Shown in pieces: positions 29,260-41,745 of a stretch of 64,000 nucleotides of DNA (position 1 is the stretch's first letter; the number at the start of each line of letters is the position of its first letter). The notes under the pieces were generated by a model. That model did not search any database and was not told where the DNA came from. It saw only the letters and a list, made by a program, of their open reading frames with translations. Made by a program: the position numbers and the translations under genes. The stretch covers positions 2,310,224-2,374,223 of the forward strand of contig JAQFVV010006336.1 in assembly GCA_028023455.1 (NCBI GenBank). Direction: 5' to 3'. This stretch comes from Epiperipatus broadwayi. Taxonomy: Eukaryota > Onychophora > Udeonychophora > Euonychophora > Peripatidae.

Positions 29260-31116
29260 CTGAATTAGCCATAGGTCCCTGCAGTGAGGAACATTTTGAA
29301 AAGTCCATACTTGTTTAATGGTCAATATTTTGTTTTGCCCAAGGTAGCATTAACTAACATGTCTTCAGTTCTATCTTCAGAATAAATTCCCAGTTGGTAA
29401 TTAATGTCCTGAATAAATTTACCACAATAAAGATTATTACTCTTAAAGTTATTATATGCAACTCACTTCCTCATTTGATGATTATACCTAGCCTCCTATA
29501 CTAAGTTTCTGGAGATTTAAAATTAATATAGAATATAGAATAGTTAGGGACTTCTTTCTTAGGCCTTTGCACTTGCTGACACAAGTTTTCACTAGCCTCT
29601 AGAGTTTCTAAAATATCTGCAACTTTTTCTATTCTATGCACCCAATACATGTTCAATATGGTGAAGCAAATTTTACCATAATATCCTTACAATTTGTGTT
29701 TCAGACAAAGTAAAAGTAGTTAATGTTTTACTTAACAGTATCTTTGCTAACACAATATTTCTTCTGGAATAATTATAATGGACATATTGCTGTTTATTCT
29801 CATTCCATACAATGTTCATAATGATATACTTAAAACCACCAAAGGTTTGAGGTTTATCAAACAAAGACCTCCACCAAATCTTAGCAGATGCATAAGGTGG
29901 TTGTTAACTAGCAGTATTTTTTTCTGGTTCTGTTAACCTACTTAAGGCAAATAATTCTTCTAATGTATTCAAATATTCAATGGGGTTTTTATTATATTCA
30001 CCTTTGAAAACTGTAATATTAATGAAATGAGGTGTTCAAACCTAAACTATAACTATCATTTGAGATTCTGCCTACATTACTTTCATGATATTTGCTAATG
30101 TAACTCCACCAATGATTTCTGTTAAAAAATTACTATATTTAATATTTCTTTTCTTAGGGTTATAAGTATCATTGCACTTCAAATAATTCTTCTATTTGTG
30201 GGATTCTCATGAGATCAGCCTTTATGTGAAAACTTTCCATTTGCTTTTCTAATGCAATAACATGGCTGTCCCTATTCTACATAGATAATTTTAATTAATA
30301 TATTTTATTATTCATAGTCAACCTATCTTGGTTGATTTCTATTTTACACTGGCAATAAATAGTTAATTCATCTGCATCAATACTTAATATTTTTCATTTT
30401 AGATCAGCCTTTTTCACCTGCAATACATTTTCATAGTTTTTTTTCAAATAACTATTTTAATTTATCATCTATATTTTTATTTTCATTAACATCATTGATT
30501 CCATCATTAAATTCACTTATCTTATAATATACTTCTTGAAATCTGCCTGAAAATGTTGTTAGTAATGGTCTACATTTTTTCATGGATATTCTCTACTTTT
30601 TTATCCTTAATTTCACTATTTATTTGTAAGCAGTATTCTTGACTAAATGTAATCATTTCTTTTTGAGTATTAATTACAATTTCAATTTTGCTTTCTAATT
30701 TTTTGTATAGTGCTCTCCTATCAGAGCTTTATTATCATTCATTTTTTTTGGAAATTTTTACATTTCCTTCCCAGATTTTTGAGTCTTTTATTCATGTTTT
30801 GAATTTCAGTTTTAACTTCTTTCTTTGAATCTCCTATTTTGCCTTTCAAAGCCAATGATTCAGTCTTTACCTCTATATTTAAACTCAGATTCTCAGCTTG
30901 AGATACTTCTAGTTTATTTTTTAAAGCTTGAGACTTAGTTTAATTTTTTATCTTAGTTTCTAAATCCTTTCTTAACTTTTTAGAATTAACAGACATCATA
31001 TCTTCTAAATACTTTGAATTAGATTATATTTTAGCCTTTAACTCCTTAAGCATATTTATAAATTCATGGAAATTAATGCTAGGCCCACTCAATATATCAG
31101 TGTTAGTGTCATTCAT
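29260..31116 (-). pseudogene. Gypsy gag remnant with coiled-coil N-terminus
   Basis: It starts at an ATG at 31116 (MNDTNTDILSGPSINF). A long charged region, probably coiled coil, follows down to about 30740 with blocks such as YLEDMMSVNSKKLRKDLE and KGKIGDSKKEVKTEIQNMNK and only occasional stops. The capsid-like core is recognisable near 29900-29680: WWRSLFDKPQTFGGFK then NIVWNENKQQYVHYNY fits the WW...F-EFK...YW signature of retrotransposon gag. The open frame 29864-29673 (63 codons) is the best preserved piece. Gag forms the cytoplasmic particle that packages element RNA. Multiple frameshifts make it non-functional. The coiled-coil start resembles the organisation of the ORF at 47924. Confidence 0.65.
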
Positions 31117-31200
31117 AATTCTAGATTTTAGAATAATAGAAATATAAATATTTTAACAAATATATTCTCCAAAAAGTCTCAAATAGCCAGGGGCTTGCTT

Positions 31201-33147
31201 TACCTTCAATTACTACCTGCAAATAAAGTCATCTAATGAAACAAAATAATAAATAAGATTGTATTTATCTGTAACATTACTATTTCTGAGAAACACCTTT
31301 TAACAATTTCACAAAAGTGAGTCCAGCTGCTGATCTTTGGTTTAAAATTAAAATGCCTTTGTTTAATTTTAATATTATGGGAAAACCAAATGCACTATGC
31401 ATATGCAAATATTATCATTTTGGGTGGTTCAATTTTCTTTTTAATATGGTGTGTGGCATATTAAAATCAGTCCAAATTTTGATGTTTTATTAATATTTCT
31501 AGTAATGAATCAATTTTTTTTTTTTTCTGATCAATTTATATGATTGTACAGAGAAGACAAAGACATAAATCTTTTAATGGCAAAATGTAAATACAAATGG
31601 ATTCAACATGCTCTAAAGATTTTGAAATTTCCTGGACTTCATCTCAAAAATAGACATTGCTCTGCATATTATATGTATTAATTTAATTTTTTTTATTTAT
31701 TTGATTATTATTTTTTATATTTTTTTATTATTTGATAAATGTATAATTTATTAATGTGTTAATCTATGTAGTAATGTGACAATGTAGCATATAATTTGTA
31801 CTCAAATATAATAAAAGTAGTGATTTGTAAATTAGGTGATTATGTACATTGTAATTTTGGGGCTCTGATTCAAGTTTGATGCAACCTTATTTTAGAGACA
31901 TAATGACTCTCAAAATATTTAATAATTTATTAGCGTGTCTATATTTGTATTAGTATTCACTAGCATTACTGTTTGTATAACAATTTATGATTTTAAGTGC
32001 ATCTATAAAATTAGACTATTATAGAGCAGTGTAATATAAATTTTAAGGCTAATTATAAGATGTACAGAAAGGTTGCAGTTGATAAAACAATCCAAAAATT
32101 TACTGGCAATAGTATCATGTGACAATATAAACTCTTAAAACCAATAAATACAGGATTCAAATAGTGGATGTATGGTTATGGACACAATAGTTGTGTATAT
32201 CACATGGAATTACAGGCAAACAATCAAATCCAGATTTTTTCCTACACCTTGGTACTAATGCTGTGGATTCAGTAATTTTGCCACATCTTGCATCACATTA
32301 TTTTCCAAGTCTACAGTTAGTAAATTAGTTATATACAATAAATTATATCTCTGTGGGACAATAATTATAACAAGATAATTACTGGTGTGCACAAAAATAT
32401 AAAATAAAAAGAGAAAACTAATTTTAGCATTGATACTGACAGTGGCTTTCAATTCCTAATTTGGATAAACAAGAAGCTAATTGATAAAACTACAAGTCAC
32501 ATATCCATCTAAATGATGTATTTTGGATTATTAGGAATAATCTTTTTTTATAGATGTCATGAGATGTTTTAAATTTTGGGATACAAGAATATATGATGAA
32601 TTCTTCTATTTTTGTAAATTCTGAAGCTATGTGTTATCTTAAGTAAGAACTATTATATGTGGTTTGAATGAGAATTTTTTGAAAAATACAAAAAAAAATG
32701 TCCATGAAGTTTTAATTTTAAGCTTAATTAATGATAAGTTAATAATTATGAACAAATAATAAAGTAATATTTTTTGAAATATTGAAATTAAATTTTTTGC
32801 TTTACTTTTTTCTGGTAATCACTACTTTCCATAGCTTTGTTTTTTCCTTACTTTTTCTAGTTTTTATCAAGGAAAACTTTTTATCTAACATTATTAAAAC
32901 TAAAAATATTCTGAATATTGGTCTCAAATCAATTTTTTAAAAATTCAGTATGGTGGTAAACATTTCAAATCAGTTAATTAAAATTGTCATTTAATTCACA
33001 TAAAAAACTCCATTTTATATAAAATTATTTTATGTATATGACAAAATATCTTATTATCATAAAGTTACATATTTATCAATTCACATATTTATCAAGTCAA
33101 CACATTTAGACTATGAACTATATTTATTGAGCTCCACATTGCCTTCC

Positions 33148-33151
<4 letters not shown>
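31201..33151. other. AT-rich spacer, possible gypsy leader or LTR, boundary not found
   Basis: The upstream LTR of the minus-strand gypsy element would be expected here, but no repeat of this sequence was recognised on the far side of the element. No other feature is supported. Confidence 0.4.
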
Positions 33152-33241
<90 letters not shown>

Positions 33242-33258
33242 TGTGTGTGTGTGTGTGT
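33152..33258. repeat. (TA)n-(TG)n microsatellite
   Basis: About 87 bp of alternating TA followed by about 18 bp of TG. Confidence 0.97.
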
Positions 33259-33526
33259 TAATTTTTCCTGAGAAACATCCATGTCAGGATGATGATGGCT
33301 TCAAGTCAATCAGAAACCCTCAATTTTGGAGCTATGATAGTTTTTATTCTCATTTTAAATCTTGCAAAAAGTACCATAAGATGCTGCCCTCCATAGAATT
33401 ATTTTACAAGTAGAAACTCAATAAAATTGACATTGAAGGTTCAACAATGGAAGAAGGCAGGCTTTCCTAGATGTTGATTGGGGTTGATTTACAGTTTGAA
33501 CAATAGAAGAATGTCTGTCAATAATT

Positions 33527-33960
33527 TTCACTGCTCCAACTTGTTTTGACTTTGAAAATGAAAATTAATGTCTTAGAATGTTTTTTTTATTATTTTTTAC
33601 ATATTATGAAAAATTTTCATAAAATATACTGATAATATAGTTATTTTAAAAAAATAGTAAGCTTTTAGTAAAAAATTGTATACTTTTACATGAACGTAAA
33701 TTGAAAACAAAGCCAGCGCTAACAACAATTTTGACATCTGTCTACAACTTTCATTGCCCCAAGCTCTTTATTTTATTTTCAAACAGAAATCAATAATTTA
33801 GAGTATTTTTCAAGCATTTATTTACATATTATAATGTATTTTGGTAAAATATGCTGAAATATAATTATTTTAGAAAAATAGTAGTAAAAAATTCTTTACT
33901 TGTACAGGAATGTAAATTGAGAAAAAAATCAATGTCACACTCAACATTTTCTAATATGTT
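33527..33960. repeat. Two diverged tandem copies, about 220 bp each
   Basis: A block beginning CACTGCTCCAACTTG, through ACATATTATGAAAA, ATAGTTATTTTAAAAAAATA and ACATGAACGTAAATTGA, is followed directly by a second version (CATTGCCCCAAGCTC, ACATATTATAATG, TAATTATTTTAGAAAAATA, ACAGGAATGTAAATTGA). The copies are diverged by many substitutions, so the duplication is old. Confidence 0.7.
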
Positions 33961-34492
33961 ACAAACATTCTTTTGAGCTTCTCTGCTATAAAATATTTGT
34001 ATAAATATAAATAGAAATTTATTTTGAAAAAACTTTCATTCACTTTCATAATCTGGCAAATTATTAATATACTTTTTACAAACAAAACTAAAATGAATAT
34101 GAGTTTCTTAATTGACCCATCAAAAGTTATAAAACTTTAATTCACTTGGCGAATAATTTTTTTTTTCTAGGAAAAGGTTAAAACTATTTATGATCAATAC
34201 CAGTAATATATAAAAAAAGTTTTACCAACCTCTGTTAATGGTAAGTATTCGAAAAGTAAAATAATAATACTCTTTATTTTTTTAAGTTGTTTACATATCT
34301 AACTTCATTAAGAAATGTGAAAGAATTCAAGAAATACATTCTAGAAATAAAGGGATATTTTATTAATTTCCAAAATATCTGTAAATGATCAACTATCCTG
34401 TAATTTTGAACATAAATGTAATAATGATTTTATAAGCATGATGTGTGACAAAAATGTATTATGACAACTGAGTAAATTACATAAAGCAGAAT
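33961..34492. other. AT-rich spacer, no gene seen
   Basis: No supported feature. Confidence 0.5.
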
Positions 34493-35600
34493 ATGAAATT
34501 TAAATATTACAGGATCACCATTCTTTATCCATACACAAGCTGTTTAAGCAAAGACAAAACTATTCATACAGTAACACCACTCAGTGCAAGTGAAAGTAAT
34601 CAATGGATGCAAGGTTTGTGTATAAATCCTTGTTTAGTGTCTACTCATCCAATATCCCCTGAATTACTTTCTAGCTTGTGGCTTTTATCAGTGAGGTTTG
34701 GATCTGAAAGCACTGCACCTAGATCTTAGGATTTAATGTAATCCTTGAGCAGCCACTTTCTACATTATTAGCTTATTATAAACCTTTGAATCCAAAATTA
34801 AAACACAATAATATTTTTAATTTGAGCTTATTAGCCTTTATAGTTATATAAATCTGAACTCAGTTCAGCATAGGCAGAATTGATATTAACCACTAAACAT
34901 CACATGATCATCATTCTTTATGTTTACACAAGCTGTTTAAACAGAGGCAAAACTCTCCATATTGTAGCATCACTCAGTGTAATCCAGAGTAATCAATGGA
35001 TGCAATAAGGTTTGTGCATAAAATTCCTATCTAATGCCTACTCATTTAATATTACCAGACTAGTTTTTAGATAGGAATTTTATGCATAGATGTTTTTGCA
35101 TCAATTGATTACTCTGGTTTGCACTGAGTGGCACTACTGTATGAAAAGTTTGGTATCCGTTTAAACAGCTTATGTAAGCATACAGAATGGTCATCATATG
35201 ATGTTTAATGGTTTAATACCATTTCTCCCCAATAGGATGATAATGACTGTGGTTATTAAAATACAAAAGACACCAAAAAGTATGGATGTTGAATTGAGTT
35301 CAGATTTATACAACTATACAAGCTAATGAGCTTGAAATGAAAACATTATTGTGTTTTTATTTTGGATTAAAAGCTTTGTAGTTAGCTATTAAAGTAAAAA
35401 TTAACAGCAGGAGAGTTGCATTAGATCCTAAGTTTTAGGTACAGTGCTCTCAGTTCCAGAACTCATCACCAATGAAAAACACAAACAAGAAACTAGTCTG
35501 ATAATATTGGATGATTAAGCACTATATGGGGATTTATTCACAAACCTTCTTGCATCCATTGATTACTCTGGTTTGCTCTGAGTGGTGCTATTGTTATGAA
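34493..35600. repeat. Outer palindrome of a nested fold-back structure
   Basis: The left arm (about 34493-34880) and right arm (about 35260-35600) are inverted copies. Matched blocks, in mirrored order, include GTAATCAATGGATGCAAG, AAAACACAATAATATTTT and AAATCTGAACTCAG. The outer ends carry family-A modules. A second palindrome lies between the arms. An ORF at 34493-34729 lies wholly inside the left arm and is repeat sequence, not a gene. Confidence 0.85.
34884..35214. repeat. Inner fold-back MITE (family A), complete
   Basis: It begins ACTAAACATCACATGATCA and ends with the near-complement TCATATGATGTTTAAT. Inside, AAACAGAGGCAAAACTCTCC, GAGTAATCAATGGATGCA and AAATTCCTATCTAA all have their complements on the other arm (GATAGGAATTTTATGCAT, TTGATTACTCTGG). 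It sits exactly at the symmetry centre of the outer palindrome. Flanking bases contain TTAA-like sequence on both sides but I cannot fix the duplication length. Confidence 0.85.
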
Positions 35601-36400
35601 ATTAAATTTTAAAAAAAAATCATTTATATAAAACACAACAAAAAATACAAATGAACATAGGATAATTTTGCTATTTTTTTTTTAATCCAATATGAAAAAA
35701 CATTCCTTTTCATAAATCCCTGTCTTATGTATGAAAGGATAAAACTAAACAAAGGATATCATTTATAATTTATTAAATATATTAGACATTATATCAAACA
35801 TCATTAATTCATGTTTCTTAGATTTTTGATTAAATATCCATATTCACTTTGATTATGCCTAGCTATTTACATAATATATTCATGGTCTTAATCAGAAGAT
35901 GAACTAAACTAGCTTATAATTATTTTTATTACCTGCAATTCAATGTAAATATCCTAAATATACATATTTCTTAAATGAAATAACTATGAACTCATTATCT
36001 ATTTATTTGTAAATATAATTATGCATTATTCAACATTAAATAAACAAACATTGAACCTATCCTCAATTAAATATATATCAGCAAGATTTAAATAAAGTAC
36101 TATTTTTAAGTGTGATGCAAACATAGGCTCTAATGACGCATTAAGACCAAATCAAATCCAAGTTATTCCAGAAACACAGTATTTAAATACATAAAATATT
36201 ATTATTTCCAATATCTTAATAACCCTTTGGTTTAGCTTTGTTTTTTCCCATATTCAGCTATCTATCTAATTTATTCATCCATGCAAACTACTTTGTTGTG
36301 TATATGTACTTATACAAATATTCAAATTCTAGATGTATATATATATTGTTTTACATGATATTTACAATATTTTTGGGGGGAAACAAAGAAAAAAACATAT

Positions 36401-36401
<1 letters not shown>
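35601..36401. other. AT-rich spacer, no gene seen
   Basis: No supported feature. The ORF at 36238-36552 runs into the adjacent (TA)n tract (Tyr-Ile repeats) and is spurious. Confidence 0.5.

Positions 36402-36469
<68 letters not shown>
36402..36469. repeat. (TA)n microsatellite
   Basis: Alternating TA with a single interruption near 36434. Confidence 0.95.
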
Positions 36470-36472
<3 letters not shown>

Positions 36473-36764
36473 TGACATTTATAAAAGAAATTCAACTACA
36501 AGTTTGGTATTTAAATGTCTGTATAAAAACTCTTTTAGTCTTGAGCTTCTGAAGGCTGATATGAAATTCGGAAATATTTTTAAAGTGGATTTAAAATTAC
36601 ATTAAGATGATTTTTAAATCTTACATAAAAAATTCTATTGTTCTTGTTAATTGGAAGGTGATTGAACAGTTCTTGAAATGTCGCATTAGGTCAATCTCCA
36701 TAGGTATAAACAACTACTCCTTGAGAGTTTCCTTTAGTAATGGAAAGTTTTATTATTTTTATAG

Positions 36765-37215
36765 ATAAATATAGGGAATTTGAACTCAGACTTTCAAGCA
36801 CCCTTCAATGATCCACACTATCTCATACAACTGATACACATAACAACACATGTAGAAAAGATAAAAACAGCCCTCATCAATTGGTGCAGATTATCATCCC
36901 CCCACATATTTATAATCAGTGCTCAGTTTATATTGAGATAGCAAATCTTCATGGACAGGATTCAATCTATTCCAACCTCCACATCTTCAGCCAACCATAT
37001 CATTGAAAAATCTGATGATCAAAGCCCAGATCCTATGCTGATGCCAACATTATTGTGATCAATATTAATATGCAATATTATTTAGCAAGAAATGCATATA
37101 TTGGTGATTATTTATGTTTTCTACATGTGTGTGGTCATGTGTATCAGTTGTATGAGATAGTGTGGATAGTTGAAGGGTGCTTGAAAGTCCGAGTTCATAT
37201 CCCCTATATTTACAA
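36765..37215. repeat. Head-to-head pair of SINE-like repeats
   Basis: The left arm (about 36765-36870) contains TTTGAACTCAGACTTTCAAG, CATACAACTGATACACAT and ACATGTAGAAAAGATAAA. The right arm (about 37095-37215) contains their complements. The right arm also reads TGGTGATTATTTAT and ACATGTGTGTG, shared with the repeats at 38.4-38.7 kb. The GAGTTCATATCC block resembles a pol III B box. The plus-strand order tRNA-like head then tail suggests two divergent copies of a tRNA-derived SINE. Confidence 0.65.
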
Positions 37216-38098
37216 TTAAACACCAGGTTTGTGAAGAGTGCCTCGTTTTCAAATATTATTTTTATAGATACAATGATTGTTATTTTCTTAAATATTTTTT
37301 CTGCAATCATTGGTGAGATGACTAATACTCTTGCCAAATATGAATAGAATCTTCCAGGTACATTGGCAGTATTTTGGAAAAGATTGGGAAATAAACCTCT
37401 TCCTATGGTATTGGTTTTCAGCTTTTAATTCAGCCATTTAACAAATTTTATTTTATAAACACATAAGATTTCAGAATTTTTTTAAGATTTTTTAGAAGTA
37501 AGTAAAATTTAACCTTTCAATAATGAAATCCTTTTAGAATCGTCCTGATGTAAGCATTACTATGACATTTAGAATATTTTTGCATGGGATGTGATACTTG
37601 CTTATCATTATATAGTTGTAGATAGTTATACACACATTCCTTGACAACTATTTAGAACTCCCACAAATTAAAAGAACATTTATTTAGATATATTTTTAAA
37701 ACATTTTTAAAGTAACAATATACAAAATTTATTATGTTAAAAGAAAACTCCCAATTTACCAAAGACATTATTTACTAATCTATATAAAGGTGTATACAAA
37801 TAAATAATATAATTAAAATAACTTTTTTTGACATTTTATTCATGATCATGATTCTCTTGATATTTTTATAATCTATTTAATTAATTTATTTGTACTTAAA
37901 TATAAATAATCCAAGAGTATTCTATTGATTTTTTTAAATAAACATTTCAAAATAAATGAATTCATGTGGGAGTTAAAATAGACACAATAAAACAATTTTA
38001 ATATATATATAACATAAAGATTCATGCGGGTATTCTTCCATAATATATACAAAAAAAGTACAATACAAGGAATTTTGTTTGTATTTTACTTTTAGTGG
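37216..38098. other. AT-rich spacer, no gene seen
   Basis: No supported feature. Confidence 0.5.
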
Positions 38099-38967
38099 TA
38101 CTGTGGTATTAGAGCTGCGATATGAAGAATTATAATCGTTTAATCATTAAATTAATTAGGTTATTAAATCAAAAACATATTTTAAAATCTACATTAAAAA
38201 AAACAATTTAACAAAAAAAATACGAAAAGCATTAATGTGAATAATAGTCAAAATGCATGATTAAATCAAATTAAGTGTATGTCTGCACGTGCATATTCTG
38301 CATAATCTATTTTAATACATTGTACAGGCTTACACCTGCATTTATATATGTAATATATACAAGATTCGAACTCAGACTTTCACATGACCTACAACTCTCA
38401 GTGCCATCTTATATTGCTGACTCACACATATTGAAACAATAAATAATCACCAATAAACATAATTTGTGCTAATCCAGCACTCATTAAAGTATGAAGATTG
38501 GTTATCTTAATATAAAACTGAGTACTAATTGTATATATGTGTGAAGATGGTAATCTGAACCAATTGACAAGTGCTGGTTTGGCACGAAATACTTATATTG
38601 GTGATTATTTATCTTTTCAACATGTGTGTGATCAGGGGAGTCAGCAAAATAAGGTGGCATTGAGAGTTGTAAGTCATGTGAATATCTGAGTTCGAATCCT
38701 GCATATATTACATATATAAATGCAGGTGTAAGCCTGCACAATGTATTAAAATAGATTATGCAGAATATGGACGTGCAAACACACACTCAATTTGTTTTAA
38801 ACACGCATTTTAACTATTCTTCACATTAATGCTTTTCATATTTTTTTTGTTAAATTGTTTTTTTTTTTAATGTAGATTTTAAAATATGTTTTTGATTTAA
38901 TAACCTAATTCATTTAGTGATGAAATGATTATAATTCTCCATGTCACAGCTCTAATACCACAATACT
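38099..38967. repeat. Large palindrome of two inverted SINE-like copies
   Basis: The left end TACTGTGGTATTAGAGCTG pairs with the right end CAGCTCTAATACCACAATA. The arms (about 38099-38490 and 38565-38967) stay alignable almost to the centre, with blocks GGTTATTAAATCAAAAACAT, AAAAGCATTAATGTGAA, CATTTATATATGTAATATA and AATAATCACCAATA each mirrored. In the right arm GAGTTCGAATCCTGC matches the pol III B box consensus, preceded by GGTGGCATTGAGAG, a weak A box. The left arm carries the mirrored GATTCGAACTCAG. Confidence 0.85.
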
Positions 38968-39579
38968 TTTTTAGTATACTGTATATATTTTTTAGTTTGT
39001 ATATATATATTGTACCAATATTGAAATTGGCACATAAAAATTTATCTAAACAAAATTGTTAAAATAATCTTTCATAAAAGAAAAATGTAAAATTAAATAT
39101 TGAAGAGTTTATTACAGTTTGTTTTCAAAAAGATGAGAGTCAAGTAGTTTTCTATCATTCCTTTTTGAAATAAAAGTTAGAAAACAATTGATTAAGAGGG
39201 GAGAGGGAAAGTTTTGGTTAGAAAAGATAAACTAAAAGTTTTATAAAAGGAAGTAGAGTTTATTATTATTAGTCTAAATATAATTTAAAGTTTTAAAAAT
39301 ACAAATCTCTTTTCAGTCGAATTAAAGAAAAAGTAATCTTAAAACTAGTTATATATGTGCATATATATGTGCAATTGTAAATAAATAAAAATGTATGTGT
39401 AATAAATATTAAAATGAAACAAAAAAAGATTATCATTAAAAAACATGGCAATGGCTATTAATTAAAAATATAAAACAACATGTCTGCATGGCTATTACTA
39501 AATAAACAATCTTCCAAAACATGTTGACAAAGGATTATCAATGGAATTTTGACAACAGATATTGCCGGAGGATATTATA
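38968..39579. other. AT-rich spacer, no gene seen
   Basis: No supported feature. Confidence 0.5.
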
Positions 39580-40471
39580 AGGCAGCACGTCGCAGATATA
39601 AATAGACCATTTTTATTGGATAATTAATTGAGTCAGTTAAGTTCAGTGAGTTCATTCAGTCGAGTTAATTGTTTCAGTTCAGATAACAGTTCAGTTTATT
39701 ATGTATCCAGAAACAAAAATGCAGTGCTGAGCAGCTTTTGGAAACACACGTCTCTCCAGCCTGAAGTCTGATGAAAACAGCAAGATATGCCCATGAAATA
39801 ATGTCTGCATAACAACTTGAAGAATCTCCATCAGTATCTAATTGTCTCCAATAATAATAATTGTCAATAATAAAGAAACTCATCAAGGAAACGTCCCAGC
39901 TGGCTGGAAATATTCTCACCTAAAGCAGTAACCAAAGAAAATGATGTTGTACATCCACATTCAAAACCCTAGGTAATAATATTTTATATTCTTATTTCTA
40001 TAATAGCCATTGCATTGCATTAATTCATAAAGCCTCCAGAGACAAAAAATTTGAACTCTATAATCATGCATAGAATGAACTATTGATGTGTGTGTTTGTG
40101 AATGCTATATGATTTTATAAACATCAAACATTATTTAGCCTTTTCATAAGATATATATTATAGTGTGTTAATTTAAAATGTGCATGTGTTATAGTAGTTA
40201 AAAAATTATAAAGATGTTTAAATTTAGTAAATTAATGTTAGTTAATAAATTGTCTAAAAACTTAAATTCTATTTGTCGGTCAATTTTTTTTTCAATTCTT
40301 TTTATCAACCCTTTTACCAATCTCTCTTACAATTCTTTCACCACTAATTATGTATAATCTGTTAGTGATTACAATTAGCTGAGCTAGTCTATGGGTAAAA
40401 CTTAGGCATTGAGTTAGTGGCAATTGTTCAAAGTGCATTATTTATTCATTCTTGAATAGACAGCTGGCGCC
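39580..40471 (+). promoter_or_regulatory. Possible LTR remnant (TATA box, PBS-like motif)
   Basis: ATATAAATAGACC near 39597 resembles a core promoter, followed by a transcript-start-like AGTTCAGTGAGTTCATTC. Further on, GAATAGACA at about 40454-40462 ends in CA, and TGGCGCCCA follows after two bases, the start of a typical tRNA primer-binding site. Together these could be the end of an LTR with its PBS, but no second LTR, no internal genes and no left boundary were found. Treat as a hypothesis. Confidence 0.25.
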
Positions 40472-40726
40472 CATGTTTATACACAAACAAAAAAAGTGCT
40501 TTGAACGTGGTGTAGAACTCAACAACCAAAAAAAAACTATGTCCTGAAAATGTAATGCTAGTTATATATTTTATAGTTATCATTTGGACATACATATTCT
40601 GCGAATATGTTCTTCTCTGCCTAAGAGATCGGTGTTTTGAACAACCCATATTCGAACCCGGTACAATATATAAACATATATAATTAGTATTAATTATATT
40701 ATTATTGTTTATGCTGTTATTGCAGA

Positions 40727-40727
<1 letters not shown>

Positions 40728-40764
<37 letters not shown>
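40728..40764. repeat. (TA)n microsatellite, insertion target
   Basis: Alternating TA runs directly into the TGTGCC start of the 12.3-kb LTR element. A TA tract also lies immediately outside its other end, so the element landed inside a TA repeat. Confidence 0.95.
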
Positions 40765-40767
<3 letters not shown>

Positions 40768-41706
40768 GCCATTACAATTTAGTCACTAGCTAAATTTATA
40801 GTAATGTGCATGTAGAAAAGGTAAACCAAAAATCATCATCACATTTTTATATAATCATAAATGAAGCTGTAGGGCAACCAAGTTCAAACCCTACAAGGTC
40901 CAGTTCTAAAAGCTTTAGATAGAAAGAGAGTCGGTCAACAATTATATGCTTTATTTGTTTGTGTGTTGATAGAAAGGTAATACACACATTTAAACTATTT
41001 AATATTTAAATTTTCTGTTAAAAGGCAAAGTTATAATGCATACATATAGGCAATGTATGTGTAAGCTATTTAATTGTTTTATATTTCAAATATTAAACAT
41101 TTTAACTTTCTTTAAAACTAACCTATGCTTGATCAATTTTAATGTCTTATTCTATGCTTCTATTTTGCTTTTCTATAATTGTAATTGGGATTTAAAAGTT
41201 ACAGATTTAATTAAATAATTGGGTTATAATTACTAAGCTAGCAATTATATTATTTAATGTTAGTTTATGAATGATTTGAAAGAATGAAGGATGTGTGTAC
41301 ATTACCTACAGAAATTTACATTTACTAAATATTGAAAGAAAAGGAAGGATTAAATCTGTCAAATTATTTTTTTTGTACATTTTTTTGTTAAAAGAGGAAA
41401 TCGGTTTAATCAGATATTTATCTTTGTAGCATTTTTTTTTGATTGTTTTTCACTTTGGGAGCTTATAATGGGTGAGAGCTCTAATTTTGAAATTGTCTTA
41501 TCTTAAGATCTAAAGAAGGAAGCTCAAAGATTGGAAATGTTACCTAAATGTAAAAAAAGAAAGGAAATAAGGATTAAGTCTATTTTTTTAAACAAAAGTG
41601 TCTGGAAAAAGGATTAAACTTTTCAGTTGAAAAATAATTTAGTTGAAAATAAATTAGAGATCTAATTAAAACAAATTTGTCCAAAAATAGCAAGTGATGC
41701 TATCTC

Positions 41707-41745
41707 TGATTGGTTAAGTTAGCTAAAAATTGGATATAAAAAGTG
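41707..41745 (+). promoter_or_regulatory. Candidate LTR core promoter
   Basis: TGATTGGTTAA contains an inverted CCAAT box about 25 bp upstream of GATATAAAAAG, a TATA-type box. The same arrangement is preserved in the 3' LTR near 50746-50785. An AATAAA at 42374 could serve polyadenylation downstream. This is motif evidence only. Confidence 0.4.

Larger units (their letters stand above)
26280..31200 (-). mobile_element. Decayed Ty3/gypsy retrotransposon (internal region)
   Basis: Gag, protease, RT, RNase H and integrase remnants occur on the minus strand in the Ty3/gypsy order (integrase after RNase H), all interrupted by stops and frameshifts. LTRs could not be delimited. The base composition matches the AT-rich surroundings, in contrast to the GC-richer gypsy element at 58-64 kb, so this is an old insertion that has drifted to the local composition. 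Confidence 0.8.

Noticed and set aside
34493-34729. 78-codon ORF of fairly balanced composition
   Set aside because: It lies within one arm of the nested palindrome, and the inverted arm has diverged without keeping the frame.
38640-38710. Functional tRNA gene around the GAGTTCGAATCCTGC block
   Set aside because: No acceptor or anticodon stem forms. The B box belongs to a repeated SINE-like unit.
39700-39800. Hammerhead ribozyme suggested by CTGATGA followed by GAAA
   Set aside because: The intervening and flanking sequences do not form the required helices.
41036-41218. 60-codon ORF perfectly repeated at 50071-50253, apparently conserved
   Set aside because: Both copies lie at the same place in the two LTRs of one element, so identity reflects duplication and not selection.
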